Origin: Marilutibacter penaei
GTDB lineage: Bacteria; Pseudomonadota; Gammaproteobacteria; Xanthomonadales; Xanthomonadaceae
Assembly (NCBI RefSeq): GCF_014145395.1
Contig: NZ_JACHTE010000004.1
Span: 186,001-250,000, forward strand
Direction of reading: 5' to 3'
DNA: 64,000 nt
The position numbers and the translations under genes were made by a program. Each line of letters starts with the position of its first letter. Position 1 is the stretch's first letter. The notes under the pieces were generated by a model that had not been told where the DNA came from, did no database searches, and saw nothing but the letters and a program-made list of their open reading frames with translations. This document shows positions 25,998 to 35,017 of the stretch, one piece after another.

Positions 25998-27320
25998 ATG
26001 AAAGATAACGCGACCGCCCGGCCCCGTTCACTGCGACGCCTGGCGGCCCTCGCGGCCCTGATCCCGCTGCTGCTGGGGACCACGGCACAGTCCTCGATGA
26101 ACACGCCGTCCATGCCGGCCGGGGCGTCGCGGGACACCATCTCCACGGTGACCTCAACGCCGCTCCCGCCCGACTTCGACGTGCGGCGGTTCGAAGCGAT
26201 GGCGCAGGCGCTGGTGGCCGACCGGCAGGTGCCCGGCATGGCCATGGCGATCGTCCACGATGGCCGGATCCTCAGCGCGAAGGGCTACGGCGTCACCGAC
26301 ATGCAGGCGCCCCGCCCGGTCGACTCTCACACCGTGTTCCGTCTCGCGTCGCTGTCCAAGGGCTTCGCTTCGGCGATGACCGGGCTGCTGATCGACGAGG
26401 GCGCGCTGCGCTGGGACAGCAAGGTCACCCAGTACCTGCCCAGCTTCCGGCTCAACGACCCCGGTGCCGCGCAACAGGTCACCGTGGCCGACCTGCTCAG
26501 CCACCGGCTCGGCCTGCCCAGCAACGCATACGATCGCGACCTCGAACGCTACGTGGACTACCGTACCCTGGCCGGCAAGCTCGCCGAGCCGCGGCTGCGG
26601 TGCGAGCCCGGCACGTGCTACGCCTACCAGAACGTGGCCTTCAGCCTGGTCGGGGACGTGGTATTCGCCGCCACCGGTGACTTCTACAGCCAGGAAGTCC
26701 GCAAGCGGCTGTTCCAGCCCCTGGGGATGAACGATGCCAGCCTCGGCCTGGAAGCGATCGAAAGCAGTCCCAGCTGGGCACGGCCCCACATCCGCACGCG
26801 CGGTGGCTGGGCATCGGTTTCACCGAAGCCTACCTACTACCAGTTGCCCCCCGCGGCGGGCGTCAATGCGAGCGCGAGCGACATGGCGCAATGGCTGCTG
26901 GCCCAGACAGGCCACCGCCCGGACGTGCTTTCGGCGCCGCTGCTGGCAACGATGCACGCGCCCGTCGTCGATACGCCCGGCCGCATGGGCAGCCCGTGGC
27001 GTCGCGAACGCATCGGCTATGCCGGCTACGCCCTGGGTTGGCGGGTGTACGACTATGCGGGGCACCGCATGGCCTATCACGGCGGCGTGGTCCAGGGATA
27101 CCGGGGCATGATCGCCGTGATTCCGGATCGCGACATCGGCGTCGTGGTGCTGTGGAATTCCAACAGCGGCCTCCCGTCGGGGCTGATGCCCATGATCCTC
27201 GACAGCGCGCTCGGCCTGCCCGAGCGCAAATGGCTGGACGTCGATTACGACGACCAGTCCCTCTCCGGGTTGCCCGCCCCGCGCGAGCGGTTGCACGCCG
27301 TCGCCCACGCCGGCCACTGA
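25998..27320 (+). CDS. Class C beta-lactamase-like serine hydrolase
   Basis: This 440-residue secreted serine hydrolase belongs to the beta-lactamase/esterase (AmpC-DD-peptidase-like) superfamily. S118-x-x-K121 (LASLSKGF) and Y210-x-N212 (CYAYQNVAF) are present, and a His-Gly-Gly (AYHGGVVQGY) replaces the Lys-Thr-Gly of true lactamases, the pattern of esterases and D-aminopeptidases. A basic N-terminus and hydrophobic stretch (about 12-30) form a signal. The substrate is unknown; a resistance role should not be assumed. It is divergent from lemA with 85 bp between starts. Confidence 0.88.
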   Translation: MKDNATARPRSLRRLAALAALIPLLLGTTAQSSMNTPSMPAGASRDTISTVTSTPLPPDFDVRRFEAMAQALVADRQVPGMAMAIVHDGRILSAKGYGVTDMQAPRPVDSHTVFRLASLSKGFASAMTGLLIDEGALRWDSKVTQYLPSFRLNDPGAAQQVTVADLLSHRLGLPSNAYDRDLERYVDYRTLAGKLAEPRLRCEPGTCYAYQNVAFSLVGDVVFAATGDFYSQEVRKRLFQPLGMNDASLGLEAIESSPSWARPHIRTRGGWASVSPKPTYYQLPPAAGVNASASDMAQWLLAQTGHRPDVLSAPLLATMHAPVVDTPGRMGSPWRRERIGYAGYALGWRVYDYAGHRMAYHGGVVQGYRGMIAVIPDRDIGVVVLWNSNSGLPSGLMPMILDSALGLPERKWLDVDYDDQSLSGLPAPRERLHAVAHAGH

Positions 27321-27384
27321 TGCCGCCGCGAATGCCGGGGCCGGCGTTCGTGCCCCGGGGTCCCGCTCCTCCCAACGCCACATG

Positions 27385-27421
27385 AAAAAACTCCCTCCCC
27401 GCCTGGGCCGCGGGAAGGGAG
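27385..27421 (-). terminator. Intrinsic terminator of the histone-like gene
   Basis: Read on the minus strand, a 12-bp stem with one mismatch (27410-27421 with 27391-27402) and a 7-base loop is followed by six T residues (27385-27390 on the complement). It lies about 30 bp after the stop of the histone-like gene, facing the end of the serine hydrolase gene. Confidence 0.85.
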
Positions 27422-27452
27422 CTGGATGACCGTAATTACGGTATCGGGGCCG

Positions 27453-28004
27453 TCAGATCATCGGTGCCGGGATGTTCGGCAATGCCGCCGGCGCGGCCTT
27501 CTTGCGGGCCGCACGCTTCGCCGTCTTGCGGACGGTCTTCTTGGCGACTTTCTTCGCAGCCGCTTTCTTCACCGCCTTCTTGGCAGCCGCCTTGCGGACG
27601 GTCTTCTTGGCAGCCTTCTTCACCGCCTTCTTGGCGGCGGCCTTGCGGACGGTCTTCTTGGCAGCCTTCTTCACCGCCTTCTTGGCGGCGGCCTTGCGGA
27701 CGGTCTTCTTGGCGGCCTTCTTCGTCGCCTTCTTGGCGGCGGCCTTGCGGACGGTCTTCTTGGCGGCCTTCTTCGTCGCCTTCTTGGCGGCGGCCTTGCG
27801 GACGGTCTTCTTGGCGGCCTTCTTCGTCGCCTTCTTGGCGGCGGCCTTGCGGACAGTCTTCTTGGCAGCCTTCTTCGTCGCCTTCTTGGCGGCGGCCTTG
27901 CGGACGGTCTTCTTGGCGGCCTTCTTCGTCGCCGACTTCTTGGCGACCTTCTTCGCCGCTTTCTTCGCGGCGGGTTTCTTCTTCGCAGCTTTCTTAGTGG
28001 CCAT
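27453..28004 (-). CDS. Histone H1-like Lys/Ala repeat protein
   Basis: This 183-residue, extremely basic protein is made almost wholly of Lys, Ala, Thr, Val and Arg. After a 25-residue lead come seven copies of a 17-residue unit, [T/V]KKAAKKTVRKAAAKKA, then an Arg-rich tail and a Pro/Ala/Ile end (PNIPAPMI). This is the composition of eukaryotic H1-like bacterial nucleoid proteins (AlgP/HctB type) that bind DNA non-specifically. No globular domain is present. A GGAG site lies upstream of the start. The gene is preceded by a long untranslated stretch and ends in a strong terminator. Confidence 0.9.
   Translation of the reverse strand: MATKKAAKKKPAAKKAAKKVAKKSATKKAAKKTVRKAAAKKATKKAAKKTVRKAAAKKATKKAAKKTVRKAAAKKATKKAAKKTVRKAAAKKATKKAAKKTVRKAAAKKAVKKAAKKTVRKAAAKKAVKKAAKKTVRKAAAKKAVKKAAAKKVAKKTVRKTAKRAARKKAAPAALPNIPAPMI
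27530..27930 (-). repeat. Seven tandem 51-bp coding repeats
   Basis: Seven in-frame copies of a 51-bp unit encode the 17-residue repeats of the histone-like protein. Copies differ at few positions (chiefly the Thr/Val codon at the unit start), which suggests recent expansion or ongoing homogenisation by slippage or recombination. The boundaries given are approximate. Confidence 0.85.
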
Positions 28005-28743
28005 GGCGTGGCTCCTCGTCAGTGATCCAGCGTTGACCGATCGGGTGATCGGGGTAGTGCCCAGTACAAACCATCACCGCAGGCAAGGGGCCAGCGGCAA
28101 ACCGCCGGCACGCGCGGACGCGGGCCGGAACGGAGCATGGCCGACACCCGGCGACCGCCCACGGGGGCGTCCATCGGGTTCCGGCTGAAAAGGCAGGGGG
28201 AGTGGGATGTCACTCGCGCGAGCTTGGAGGTGGTTGCGATGTCGAAGTCCGAAAAAGCTTCAGAGGGCAGAAGACCGATACCCGCCGTGGAGGAAGACGT
28301 GGCGGTGTCGGGTTGTGTGCTGCACGTTGTCGCGATCGCTTTGCTCACTCGTTCTTTTGCAGATGGCCTCTGCTTGGCGAAACGTAATCACGGTTTTCCC
28401 GGGTGTCAACAACCGCATGCACCTGAAACGCTTGCCGCATGCGGCTCCCAGCGGGTTCACCGTGGCTGGCCCTTCCCCGCTCCACGTCCGATGACGCGCA
28501 CTCGCGAACGCATGGCGTCCGCAAGCAGCGCCCTTGAGAGCAAGCAATGACAAGGCTTTCAAGCATGTGGCGAAAATTTGTCCAGCTGCTTCGGGCGCAC
28601 GACCAGCGTTGTGCCGACGCACTTCCCCGCATCCATCCCGCACCTCCCGGACCCACGAAAAAAGTTCCATGGGCACGAGGTGTTTTCGCATCGCACAAGT
28701 CCTTTTGCGCGGAATGTGCGCGGAACGCCAACGGCGTGAGGAC
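28005..28743 (-). other. Long low-GC leader region before the histone-like gene
   Basis: About 740 bp separate the histone-like start from the gcvH terminator. No convincing gene is present on either strand: the open frames have no ribosome sites, atypical composition and no recognised domain. G+C drops to roughly 53-58% in the middle. A minus-strand TTGACA lies at 28404-28409 with a poor TACGTT -10 (28381-28386) 17 bp on. Between it and the gene are almost 380 bp that could form an RNA leader. I see no defined riboswitch. Confidence 0.5.
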
Positions 28744-28775
28744 AAAAAAAACTCCGGGTCGAGCGACCCGGAGTT
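28744..28775 (-). terminator. Intrinsic terminator after gcvH
   Basis: An 11-bp perfect stem AACTCCGGGTC / GACCCGGAGTT (28750-28775) with a GAGC loop is followed on the minus strand by eight T residues (28744-28751 on the complement). It is placed about 45 bp after the gcvH stop. Confidence 0.92.
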
Positions 28776-28821
28776 GATTTGTACGGCCGGTCGCGCGGAG
28801 CGACGCGGACTTGGTGCGGAC

Positions 28822-29217
28822 TCAGTGTTCTTCGTTCTCCAGCTGGTCGGCGTAGTCCGCCGGCGCCAGCAACGCGTCGACCTGGTCGGGCGACGACATC
28901 TGCAGGGTATACAGCCACCCGTCGCCATACGCGTCCTCGTTGATCGTCTCGGGCTTGTCGGCAAGCACTTCGTTGATCGCAAGGACGGTGCCGGACACCG
29001 GCGCGTACACATCCGACGCGGCCTTGACCGACTCGACGACCGCACATGCATTGCCGGCCTCGAGTTCGTCGCCGACGTTCGGCAGTTCCACATAGACCAG
29101 GTCGCCTAGAAGACCCTGGGCATGGTCGGAAATGCCGACGGTGACCTTGCCGTCACCTTCGACTCGCAACCACTCGTGGGACTTCAGGAATTTCAGATCG
29201 CCGGGGATGTCACTCAT
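28822..29217 (-). CDS. gcvH: Glycine cleavage system H protein
   Basis: This 131-residue lipoyl carrier shuttles the methylamine intermediate between GcvP and GcvT in glycine cleavage. The lipoylated lysine is K65 in ESVKAASD, and the flattened beta-barrel signature [18 protein letters not shown] precedes it. It is the last gene of a minus-strand run gcvT - isomerase-like - gcvH. gcvP is not in the window. The length matches the family. Confidence 0.97.
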   Translation of the reverse strand: MSDIPGDLKFLKSHEWLRVEGDGKVTVGISDHAQGLLGDLVYVELPNVGDELEAGNACAVVESVKAASDVYAPVSGTVLAINEVLADKPETINEDAYGDGWLYTLQMSSPDQVDALLAPADYADQLENEEH

Positions 29218-29340
29218 GTCGGGCCTCTTGGTATCGGCAGTGGCGTCAGGATCGCGTGCCTAGTCTAACGGGGTCGCTGTCCGTGGACAGCGGATTTCGG
29301 ATTTCGGATTGAGCGTTGAAGCCCGGTCGGGAGGCGGCGG

Positions 29341-29958
29341 TCAGCCGCGCGGGAACGGCGGCCGGCCACTCGCCAGGGCGTCTTCCAGCGCGTCGAGCCT
29401 GTCCTGCCCCCAGAACGGTTCGCCGTCCAGCACATAGCCGGGCAGGCCGGGAAGATCCGCGGCGATCGCCTCGGCGGTGTTGCTTCCATACGTGGCATGG
29501 ACCGCGTGCTGGCCTGCCGCTTCGATGATCGGTTGCGCATCGAAACCGTTCGCCGCCAGCAGCTCCGCCACGACCTCGGGGTCGGCGATGTCACGGTCAT
29601 CCACCCAGATCGCGCGGAACGCCGATTCGATGAACGCCGCCGGATCGCCCCCTGCCTGCAGCAGCGCGATGGCACTGCGGTCGCACAGGCCGGGGTCGGC
29701 CGGGAAGTACCGGGGCGAGAGATTGAGCGGAAGCGCTCGCTGCGCGCGCCAGCGCTGCAGCTCCACGAGGCGATAACGCTGCCGTGCCGGTGCGCGCTGT
29801 TTCAGCGGAACCGCGCCGTTCGCGTCGAACAGTTCGAAGATGCGCACGGGGCGGAACCGTACGTCCGCACCCTGCTGGCGCGCGATGTCCAGCAGGGCGG
29901 CATGGCCAAGGTAGGCGTACGGCGAGATGCAGCTGAAGTAGTAGTCGATGGTCTTCAT
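29341..29958 (-). CDS. DsbA-family 2-hydroxychromene-2-carboxylate isomerase-like protein
   Basis: This 205-residue thioredoxin-fold protein (DsbA/kappa-GST-like) resembles 2-hydroxychromene-2-carboxylate isomerases of aromatic degradation. The family's active-site Ser and helix appear in FSCISPYAYLG at the N-terminus, and a cis-Pro-containing PGYVLDGEPFWGQDRLD stretch ends the fold. No aromatic-degradation genes are nearby. It starts 5 bp after the gcvT stop and precedes gcvH, so the real role may be a glutathione-dependent side reaction linked to one-carbon metabolism. This is inferred. Confidence 0.85.
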   Translation of the reverse strand: MKTIDYYFSCISPYAYLGHAALLDIARQQGADVRFRPVRIFELFDANGAVPLKQRAPARQRYRLVELQRWRAQRALPLNLSPRYFPADPGLCDRSAIALLQAGGDPAAFIESAFRAIWVDDRDIADPEVVAELLAANGFDAQPIIEAAGQHAVHATYGSNTAEAIAADLPGLPGYVLDGEPFWGQDRLDALEDALASGRPPFPRG

Positions 29959-29963
29959 GGCAC

Positions 29964-31088
29964 TCAGGCGAGGACGCCCTCCTGGACCTGTCCTTCACGA
30001 ACGAAGGGGAAACCGACCACCCGCACGGGCACTTCGCGGCCCCGGATGTCGACGCGCACGCCGCCGTCCACACCCGGCGCGATGTCGCCCGCTGGCACCC
30101 GCGCGAAGGCGATCGCCTTGCCCAGGGTCGGCGAGAACGTGCCCGACAGGATTTCGCCCTCGCCGTGCGGGGTGAGGACCTTCTGGCCATGGCGAAGCAC
30201 GCCCTTGTCGTCCATCACCAGGCCGACCATCTGCCTGGGCGCGCCCTCGGCCTTCTGCCGTTCGAGCACCCCACGGCCGATGAAATCGCGCCCCTCGTCC
30301 AGGACCACCGTCCACCCCAGCGCGGCCTCGTAAGGCGAGACCTCGTCGTCCATGTCCTGGCCATACAGGTTCATGCCGGCCTCCAGGCGCAGGGTGTCGC
30401 GCGCGCCCAGGCCGGCCGGCAGAACGCCCGCCGCCGCCAGGGCCTCCCAGAAGGCGACCGCGTGCGCCAGCGGGACGATCACCTCGAAACCGTCTTCGCC
30501 GGTGTAACCGGTGCGGGCGATGAACAGTTCGACGCCATCCGCGGCCCATTCCGCGCTGGCGGCGGAAAAGCGAGCGAGCTTGCCGATGCGCGCGCGGTCC
30601 TCCTCGCGCAACAGGCCCAGCACTTTGTCCCGCGCGTTCGGGCCCTGCACCGCGACCATGGCGTACTCGTCGCGCTCGACGGCCTCGACGTCGAACGCGG
30701 TGGCCTGCCCCCGGATCCATGCCAGGTCCTTCTCGCGGGTGGCCGCATTCACGACCAGGCGGAAATACTCCTCTGACAGGAAGTAGACGATCAGGTCGTC
30801 GATCACGCCGCCCTGCGGGTTGAGCATGCAGGTATAAAGCGCCTTGCCCGGCTTCTTCAGCTTGTCGACCGAGTTGGCGAGGAGGTGGCGCAGGAAGTCG
30901 CGGGTGCGGGCGCCACGCAGGTCCACGACGGTCATGTGGCTGACGTCGAACATGCCGGCATCGCGCCTGACCTGGTGGTGCTCGTCGATCTGGGAACCGT
31001 AATGGATGGGCATGTCCCAGCCGCCGAAATCGACCATCTTGGCGCCCTGGCGGCGATGGGTGTCGTTGAGGATGGTCTTCTGGGTCAT
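29964..31088 (-). CDS. gcvT: Aminomethyltransferase (glycine cleavage T protein)
   Basis: This 374-residue enzyme transfers the aminomethyl carbon from lipoyl-GcvH to tetrahydrofolate, releasing ammonia and giving 5,10-methylene-THF, which MetF (57.3 kb) can reduce. Family features are [20 protein letters not shown] (about 22-41), [12 protein letters not shown] (the folate region) and [15 protein letters not shown]. The start at 31088 (Met-Thr-Gln-Lys-Thr) is at the family N-terminus. A -10 element, GATAAT preceded by TG (31116-31121 on the complement), lies 28 bp upstream. I see no glycine riboswitch in the 5' region. Confidence 0.97.
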   Translation of the reverse strand: MTQKTILNDTHRRQGAKMVDFGGWDMPIHYGSQIDEHHQVRRDAGMFDVSHMTVVDLRGARTRDFLRHLLANSVDKLKKPGKALYTCMLNPQGGVIDDLIVYFLSEEYFRLVVNAATREKDLAWIRGQATAFDVEAVERDEYAMVAVQGPNARDKVLGLLREEDRARIGKLARFSAASAEWAADGVELFIARTGYTGEDGFEVIVPLAHAVAFWEALAAAGVLPAGLGARDTLRLEAGMNLYGQDMDDEVSPYEAALGWTVVLDEGRDFIGRGVLERQKAEGAPRQMVGLVMDDKGVLRHGQKVLTPHGEGEILSGTFSPTLGKAIAFARVPAGDIAPGVDGGVRVDIRGREVPVRVVGFPFVREGQVQEGVLA

Positions 31089-31241
31089 GGGGCGGGATTC
31101 TGGTGGGGGAGCCGGATTATCACAGATGTAAGCGGACGGAGCCCCGGCCGACCGGACAGGCCCGCGGGTGGGCGGTGGCCTTGCGACGTCGGCTCGATGG
31201 CCTGCGACGCTTTGGCCGCGGCGTGCATCTAGGATGGTCAT

Positions 31242-31856
31242 ATGCAGGCGTCCACTCCTTCAAGTTTCGCGATCGACGTGCCCGGGGACCTGCTGGCCGG
31301 GGTGCTGGCCGGACGGCATGGGGACTTCGAGCGGCTGTACCGGCTGTTCGAACGGCCGGTGTTCACGCTCGCGCTGAGGATGTGCGGCGACCGCGAGATG
31401 GCCGCCGACGTCCTGCAGGAGACGATGCTGAAGGTGTTCGCGCGCATCGGTGATTTCCGGGGCGACAAGGGCAGCCCGTTCTGGGGCTGGCTGCGCCAGG
31501 TCGCCGTCAACGAGGCACTGATGCGCCTGCGTCACCAGCGCAGGCACGAGCATGAGGTCGCACTGCCCGACGACGACCGGATGATGGAGGCCCCCGGCAC
31601 TCTGCCGCCCGCCGCCGCCGACGCGGCGTGCCTGCAGCGCGCACTGGCGGCGCTGCCGGTGCTGACGCGCAGCGTGCTGTGGCTGTACCACGCGGAAGGC
31701 TATACCCACGACGAGATCGCGGTGCTGATGGAGCGCACGCCGAGTTTTTCGAAGTCTCAGGTTGCGCGGGGTACACGCCGCCTGCGCGAACTGCTTGAAC
31801 GACCGGCCGCCAGCAGGACGCGGCCGGCCCTGGTCCCGGAGGTCCGTCATGCGTGA
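31242..31856 (+). CDS. ECF-type RNA polymerase sigma factor
   Basis: This 204-residue sigma factor has region 2 (about 25-95, with [12 protein letters not shown] and [18 protein letters not shown]) and region 4 (about 125-185, [23 protein letters not shown]). The recognition helix [17 protein letters not shown] lacks the usual GTVKSR pattern but is common in xanthomonads. Its 3' end overlaps the next gene by 8 bp, which points to translational coupling with a regulator. It is divergent from gcvT. Confidence 0.92.
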   Translation: MQASTPSSFAIDVPGDLLAGVLAGRHGDFERLYRLFERPVFTLALRMCGDREMAADVLQETMLKVFARIGDFRGDKGSPFWGWLRQVAVNEALMRLRHQRRHEHEVALPDDDRMMEAPGTLPPAAADAACLQRALAALPVLTRSVLWLYHAEGYTHDEIAVLMERTPSFSKSQVARGTRRLRELLERPAASRTRPALVPEVRHA

Positions 31857-32688
31857 TCCGAACCCCCCCGCCAACGCCCGTCCCCAGGAGTGGCGCGATG
31901 CACTGGCCGCCCTGCCGCTGGAGACGCCCGATGGAGATGGATGGCCGCGCCTTGCGGCTCGCCTGCCCATCCACGGTATCGAGCGCGGGGCCGCCGCGCC
32001 TTTTGTCGCCCGGCATCCGCACGCGCCCGGTGGCAGGCGACGCCGCGCCTGGGTCCCGCTTGCCGCCGCGGCGGGCCTCGCGGCGCTTGTGATGGCGACC
32101 CTTCCGGGCATCCTGGACAGGGTCGGCGAGGCCGGCACACGTCCTTCGACCGCGCGCGTCGACGCATCGCCACCGTCGTCCGAACGACTGGCCATCCGCC
32201 CCCCCGGGGACGAAGTGGCACGCCACCGCCCCGCGGTCGAGCTCGAGCCCACTGGCTCGACGCCTGGCAACGCACCCATTCGCGACCCCGCCCCCCGCGC
32301 GATCACCGCCGACAGGCACACAGGGGTAACGCCGGCCCCGCCGGTCCGCCCGGCGGCCTCCGGCACGACCTCGCCGCAGCCCGCACCCACCGGCGAGGCC
32401 TTCGATCGCCGTTATGCCGAATCGGCGCGACTGGAAGCCATGGTCGCCCTGGTCCGCGACGACGGCATGGCCAGCGCATCCGGTGCCTACCTGGCCGTTG
32501 CGCTCGAAGACCGCATCGGCGGGATCGATGCGTCGCTCACGCGGGACGACCTGCTGCCGGACGAGCGCATGCGCCTGTGGGATGCCCGCATCGACGCACT
32601 GCGCAGCCTGGCCGCCACCGAGGTCAGCCAGAGGATGGACGTGCTGGACGGCCGCAGCATGAGCGCCGCCCTGGTGCGAATCGATTGA
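31849..32688 (+). CDS. Single-span membrane protein, probable anti-sigma factor
   Basis: This 279-residue protein has an N-terminal cytoplasmic part of about 65 residues, a membrane helix (about 66-86, following RRRR), a Pro-rich linker and a C-terminal helical region facing the periplasm. No zinc-binding anti-sigma motif is visible, so the anti-sigma role rests on topology and on an 8-bp overlap with the sigma gene (ATGCGTGA). It is the second gene of a three-gene unit ending with a PDZ protein. Confidence 0.7.
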   Translation: MRDPNPPANARPQEWRDALAALPLETPDGDGWPRLAARLPIHGIERGAAAPFVARHPHAPGGRRRRAWVPLAAAAGLAALVMATLPGILDRVGEAGTRPSTARVDASPPSSERLAIRPPGDEVARHRPAVELEPTGSTPGNAPIRDPAPRAITADRHTGVTPAPPVRPAASGTTSPQPAPTGEAFDRRYAESARLEAMVALVRDDGMASASGAYLAVALEDRIGGIDASLTRDDLLPDERMRLWDARIDALRSLAATEVSQRMDVLDGRSMSAALVRID

Positions 32689-32730
32689 TGGCATCGCTGC
32701 CCTTCAACTCCTGAACACTCCGAGGTCCAC

Positions 32731-33954
32731 ATGAAACGCATTTCTCGCCCCGTACTGGGACTCGCCTGCGCGATGGCGATGGCCACTGGCATTGCCCAGC
32801 CGCAATCCACCGGCAATGCCGACGAAGCCGCCGCGCGAAGCGAACTGGAGGCCGCGCGCGCCGAACTCGAAGCCGCCGCCAGACGCGTGGCCGAGCTGTC
32901 GCGATCGGCAGGCGAGGCAGCGGAACCGCCGATCGTCATCAGCCGCCGCCAGACGCGCAGACCGGTGCTGGGGGTCGTGCTCACGGCCGATGAGGCCGGT
33001 GGTGTCGGCATTGCCGCGGTCACGCCCGGCAGTGGTGCCAGCAAGGCAGGCCTGCAGACGGGGGATCGACTGCTGAGCATCGACGGCGAGTCGATCGACG
33101 CGTCCCATGCGGACCAGCGGCTTGCCCAGGCACGGACCCTCCTGGCCGACCTGTCCACCGGCACCCCGGTCGCACTGGAGTACCAGCGCGGAGGTGCGAC
33201 CCGCCGCGCCCGCGCCGTGCCGCAACTCAACGAGCACGTGATGGTGATGTACGGGACGGACGGCGAGCGGGTGATCCCGCGTGGCAACGTGCGCTGGGCC
33301 GAGGCCGGCGACGGGACCTTTTCCATCGAGGCGGACGAGGTGGAGGTCGAGCTCGGCGAGTCGCCCCGCATCGAACGCGACGTCATCGTCCGGCGCATCG
33401 ACGGGAATTCACCTGCCAGCGCACCCCATGTCCGTCACCAGGTCATCGAGCTCAGCCGGGCCGACTGCGCCAGCGGTGCGTGCACGGCCCCACTGGTCAT
33501 GGAAGCATTCCGCTGGAATGGGCTGAACCTGGCGACCGTCGATACATCGCTGGGCCGCTACTTCGGTACCGACACCGGCGTGCTCGTCGTGAGCACGGGG
33601 CCGGAACTGGACGGATTGCAGGGCGGTGACGTGATCCGCACGGTCGACGGGAAGGCCGTCACCACGCCGCGTGAAGTCATGGAGGCCCTGCGTGGCAAGG
33701 CATCGGGCAGCAAGGTCGAAGTGGATTACCTCCGCGACCGCAGGAGCGCCCGCCTGAGCCTGACCGTGCCGGAGCCGATGCTGATCAATCTTCCCCGTCC
33801 GCCTGCACCGCCCGCGCCGCCACCGGCACCGGATGCGCCGGCGCGTCCCGTGCCACCCGCGCCACCCGCACCCCCTCCGGCACCGGATGGACCGTCCCGG
33901 CCGGCGCTTCCTGCCCCGCCACCGGCACCTGCGCCGGCGCTCGCGTTCGTCTAG
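32731..33954 (+). CDS. Secreted protein with two PDZ domains and a Pro/Ala-rich tail
   Basis: This 407-residue protein has a signal peptide (about 1-22), a short coiled-coil-like Glu/Ala/Arg segment (about 30-55), and a first PDZ domain (about 75-150; LGVVLTADEAGG, then GDRLLSIDGESID). A second PDZ-like domain follows (about 265-345, GGDVIRTVDGKAV), then about 55 residues of Pro-Ala repeats. There is no protease domain. It may sense misfolded envelope proteins for the sigma/anti-sigma pair, as PDZ proteins do in RpoE-type systems; this is inferred. The start follows a GAGG site. Confidence 0.85.
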   Translation: MKRISRPVLGLACAMAMATGIAQPQSTGNADEAAARSELEAARAELEAAARRVAELSRSAGEAAEPPIVISRRQTRRPVLGVVLTADEAGGVGIAAVTPGSGASKAGLQTGDRLLSIDGESIDASHADQRLAQARTLLADLSTGTPVALEYQRGGATRRARAVPQLNEHVMVMYGTDGERVIPRGNVRWAEAGDGTFSIEADEVEVELGESPRIERDVIVRRIDGNSPASAPHVRHQVIELSRADCASGACTAPLVMEAFRWNGLNLATVDTSLGRYFGTDTGVLVVSTGPELDGLQGGDVIRTVDGKAVTTPREVMEALRGKASGSKVEVDYLRDRRSARLSLTVPEPMLINLPRPPAPPAPPPAPDAPARPVPPAPPAPPPAPDGPSRPALPAPPPAPAPALAFV

Positions 33955-33966
33955 CCAACCGCGTCG

Positions 33967-33996
33967 CCCCGCCCGCCGCCGACGACAGGCGGGGTT
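33967..33996 (+). terminator. Weak terminator-like hairpin after the PDZ gene
   Basis: CCCCGCC (33967-33973) and GGCGGGG (33988-33994) form a 7-bp stem with a 14-base loop, followed by only TT. It lies between convergent genes. Confidence 0.35.
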
Positions 33997-34005
33997 CGAG
34001 CGCTA

Positions 34006-34950
34006 TCAGCGTGCGCCTGCCACCGGCGTCGAGCCGGCCGGCTCCACCCATTCGGCGAACACGGCGTCGATCTCACCGTCACTCACCGCACCGCCCTCCT
34101 CCAACGTGGAGGCCTGCGTGAACAACGGGATGATCATCGCCATCCCGTCGATCTTCGTCTTCAGGTGGGCACCGGTACCGTCGCGCAGGAACCCGTCCCA
34201 GCGCGACCGCACCCTCGCCCAGAAGTCCCGGGTGGCATCCCAGTACGCATAGGCGGCGCTGAAGTCGATGCCGTCGGCCTTCTGGTAATCGTTGAAACCG
34301 AACTCGCGCACCAGTTCCACCCGGGTGCCATCGGCGTTGCGCCGGACCTTGGTGTTGAACTGCTCGTGGGTCCAGCCGTTCGGGGTGATGGTGTGGCGGT
34401 TCACCACCGAAAGCGCGTTGTAGTCTTCGCGCTTGGTGTACTCGCGACGTGGCAGCGGTCGCCAGCTCAGGTCGCTGGTCCAGGTGGAGATGCCCCCCTG
34501 GTGCTCCCAACGCCCGGTTCCGCAATAGCGCGGTGCATCGCTGACCTCGTAGACGCACTGGGTCCACGCACCTTCGCCCAGGGCGGCCGGGACCGCGCGC
34601 ACCGTCCAGGTCTGGTCGTCGCTGAACTCGAAGCGCGTCGGCGCCTCGTAGGTCCAGTCCTGCCGCCAATGCTTGGTCACGTGCTGGCTCTTGGCATCGA
34701 CGAGGATGTGCTGCAGCACGATCCGCCCCGGGCGGTCCTCGATCACGATGACGGTTTCGTCGGCCCCGCTGCGCATGGCGGGATTGCGCTCATACCCGGC
34801 CTGCAGGGCCACGGTCTCGTCGAAGGCGAAATCGACGATGTACTCGCCCTGCATGGCGAGGATGGCCTCGCGGTCGGTTGCGGGCGCGTCACCGGCCGCG
34901 GCAGGAAGGGCGACCAGGCACATGGCGAGGGCGATCGGGGCATGCTTCAT
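34006..34950 (-). CDS. DUF6607 family secreted protein of the heme operon
   Basis: This 314-residue secreted protein has a signal peptide (about 1-19, ending PAAAGDA) and a conserved Trp/Tyr/Arg-rich body (HWRQDWTYEAPTRFEFSDD; RREYTKREDYNALSVVNRHT). I match it to DUF6607 by memory of its layout. Function is unknown. It follows the heme receptor by 67 bp and is the third gene of the hemP - receptor unit, so it is probably iron-repressed. The start at 34950 has an AGGAT site. The product converges with the PDZ gene. Confidence 0.8.
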   Translation of the reverse strand: MKHAPIALAMCLVALPAAAGDAPATDREAILAMQGEYIVDFAFDETVALQAGYERNPAMRSGADETVIVIEDRPGRIVLQHILVDAKSQHVTKHWRQDWTYEAPTRFEFSDDQTWTVRAVPAALGEGAWTQCVYEVSDAPRYCGTGRWEHQGGISTWTSDLSWRPLPRREYTKREDYNALSVVNRHTITPNGWTHEQFNTKVRRNADGTRVELVREFGFNDYQKADGIDFSAAYAYWDATRDFWARVRSRWDGFLRDGTGAHLKTKIDGMAMIIPLFTQASTLEEGGAVSDGEIDAVFAEWVEPAGSTPVAGAR

Positions 34951-35017
34951 GGCGGAGATCCTTGGACGGGCGTGCACGGGCTGCGGGAGCGGGATTGGAC
35001 GGAAGCTCATCGTCGGA

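Noticed and set aside
27530-27930. Regularly spaced repeats that could suggest a CRISPR array
   Set aside because: There are no unique spacers; the whole 51-bp unit is coding and in frame.
27472-28188. Open frame on the plus strand across the 51-bp repeats
   Set aside because: The repeats code on the minus strand. The plus frame is open only because each unit is a multiple of three.
28260-28731. Open minus-strand frames inside the leader region
   Set aside because: They lack ribosome sites and recognised domains and overlap each other; the underlying DNA is better described as a leader.
29291-29310. Three tandem CGGATTT-like units
   Set aside because: A 20-bp microrepeat between gcvH and the isomerase gene. 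Too short to assign a role.
31089-31241. Glycine riboswitch before gcvT
   Set aside because: No paired GGAGA-type aptamer core was found; only a -10 element is present.
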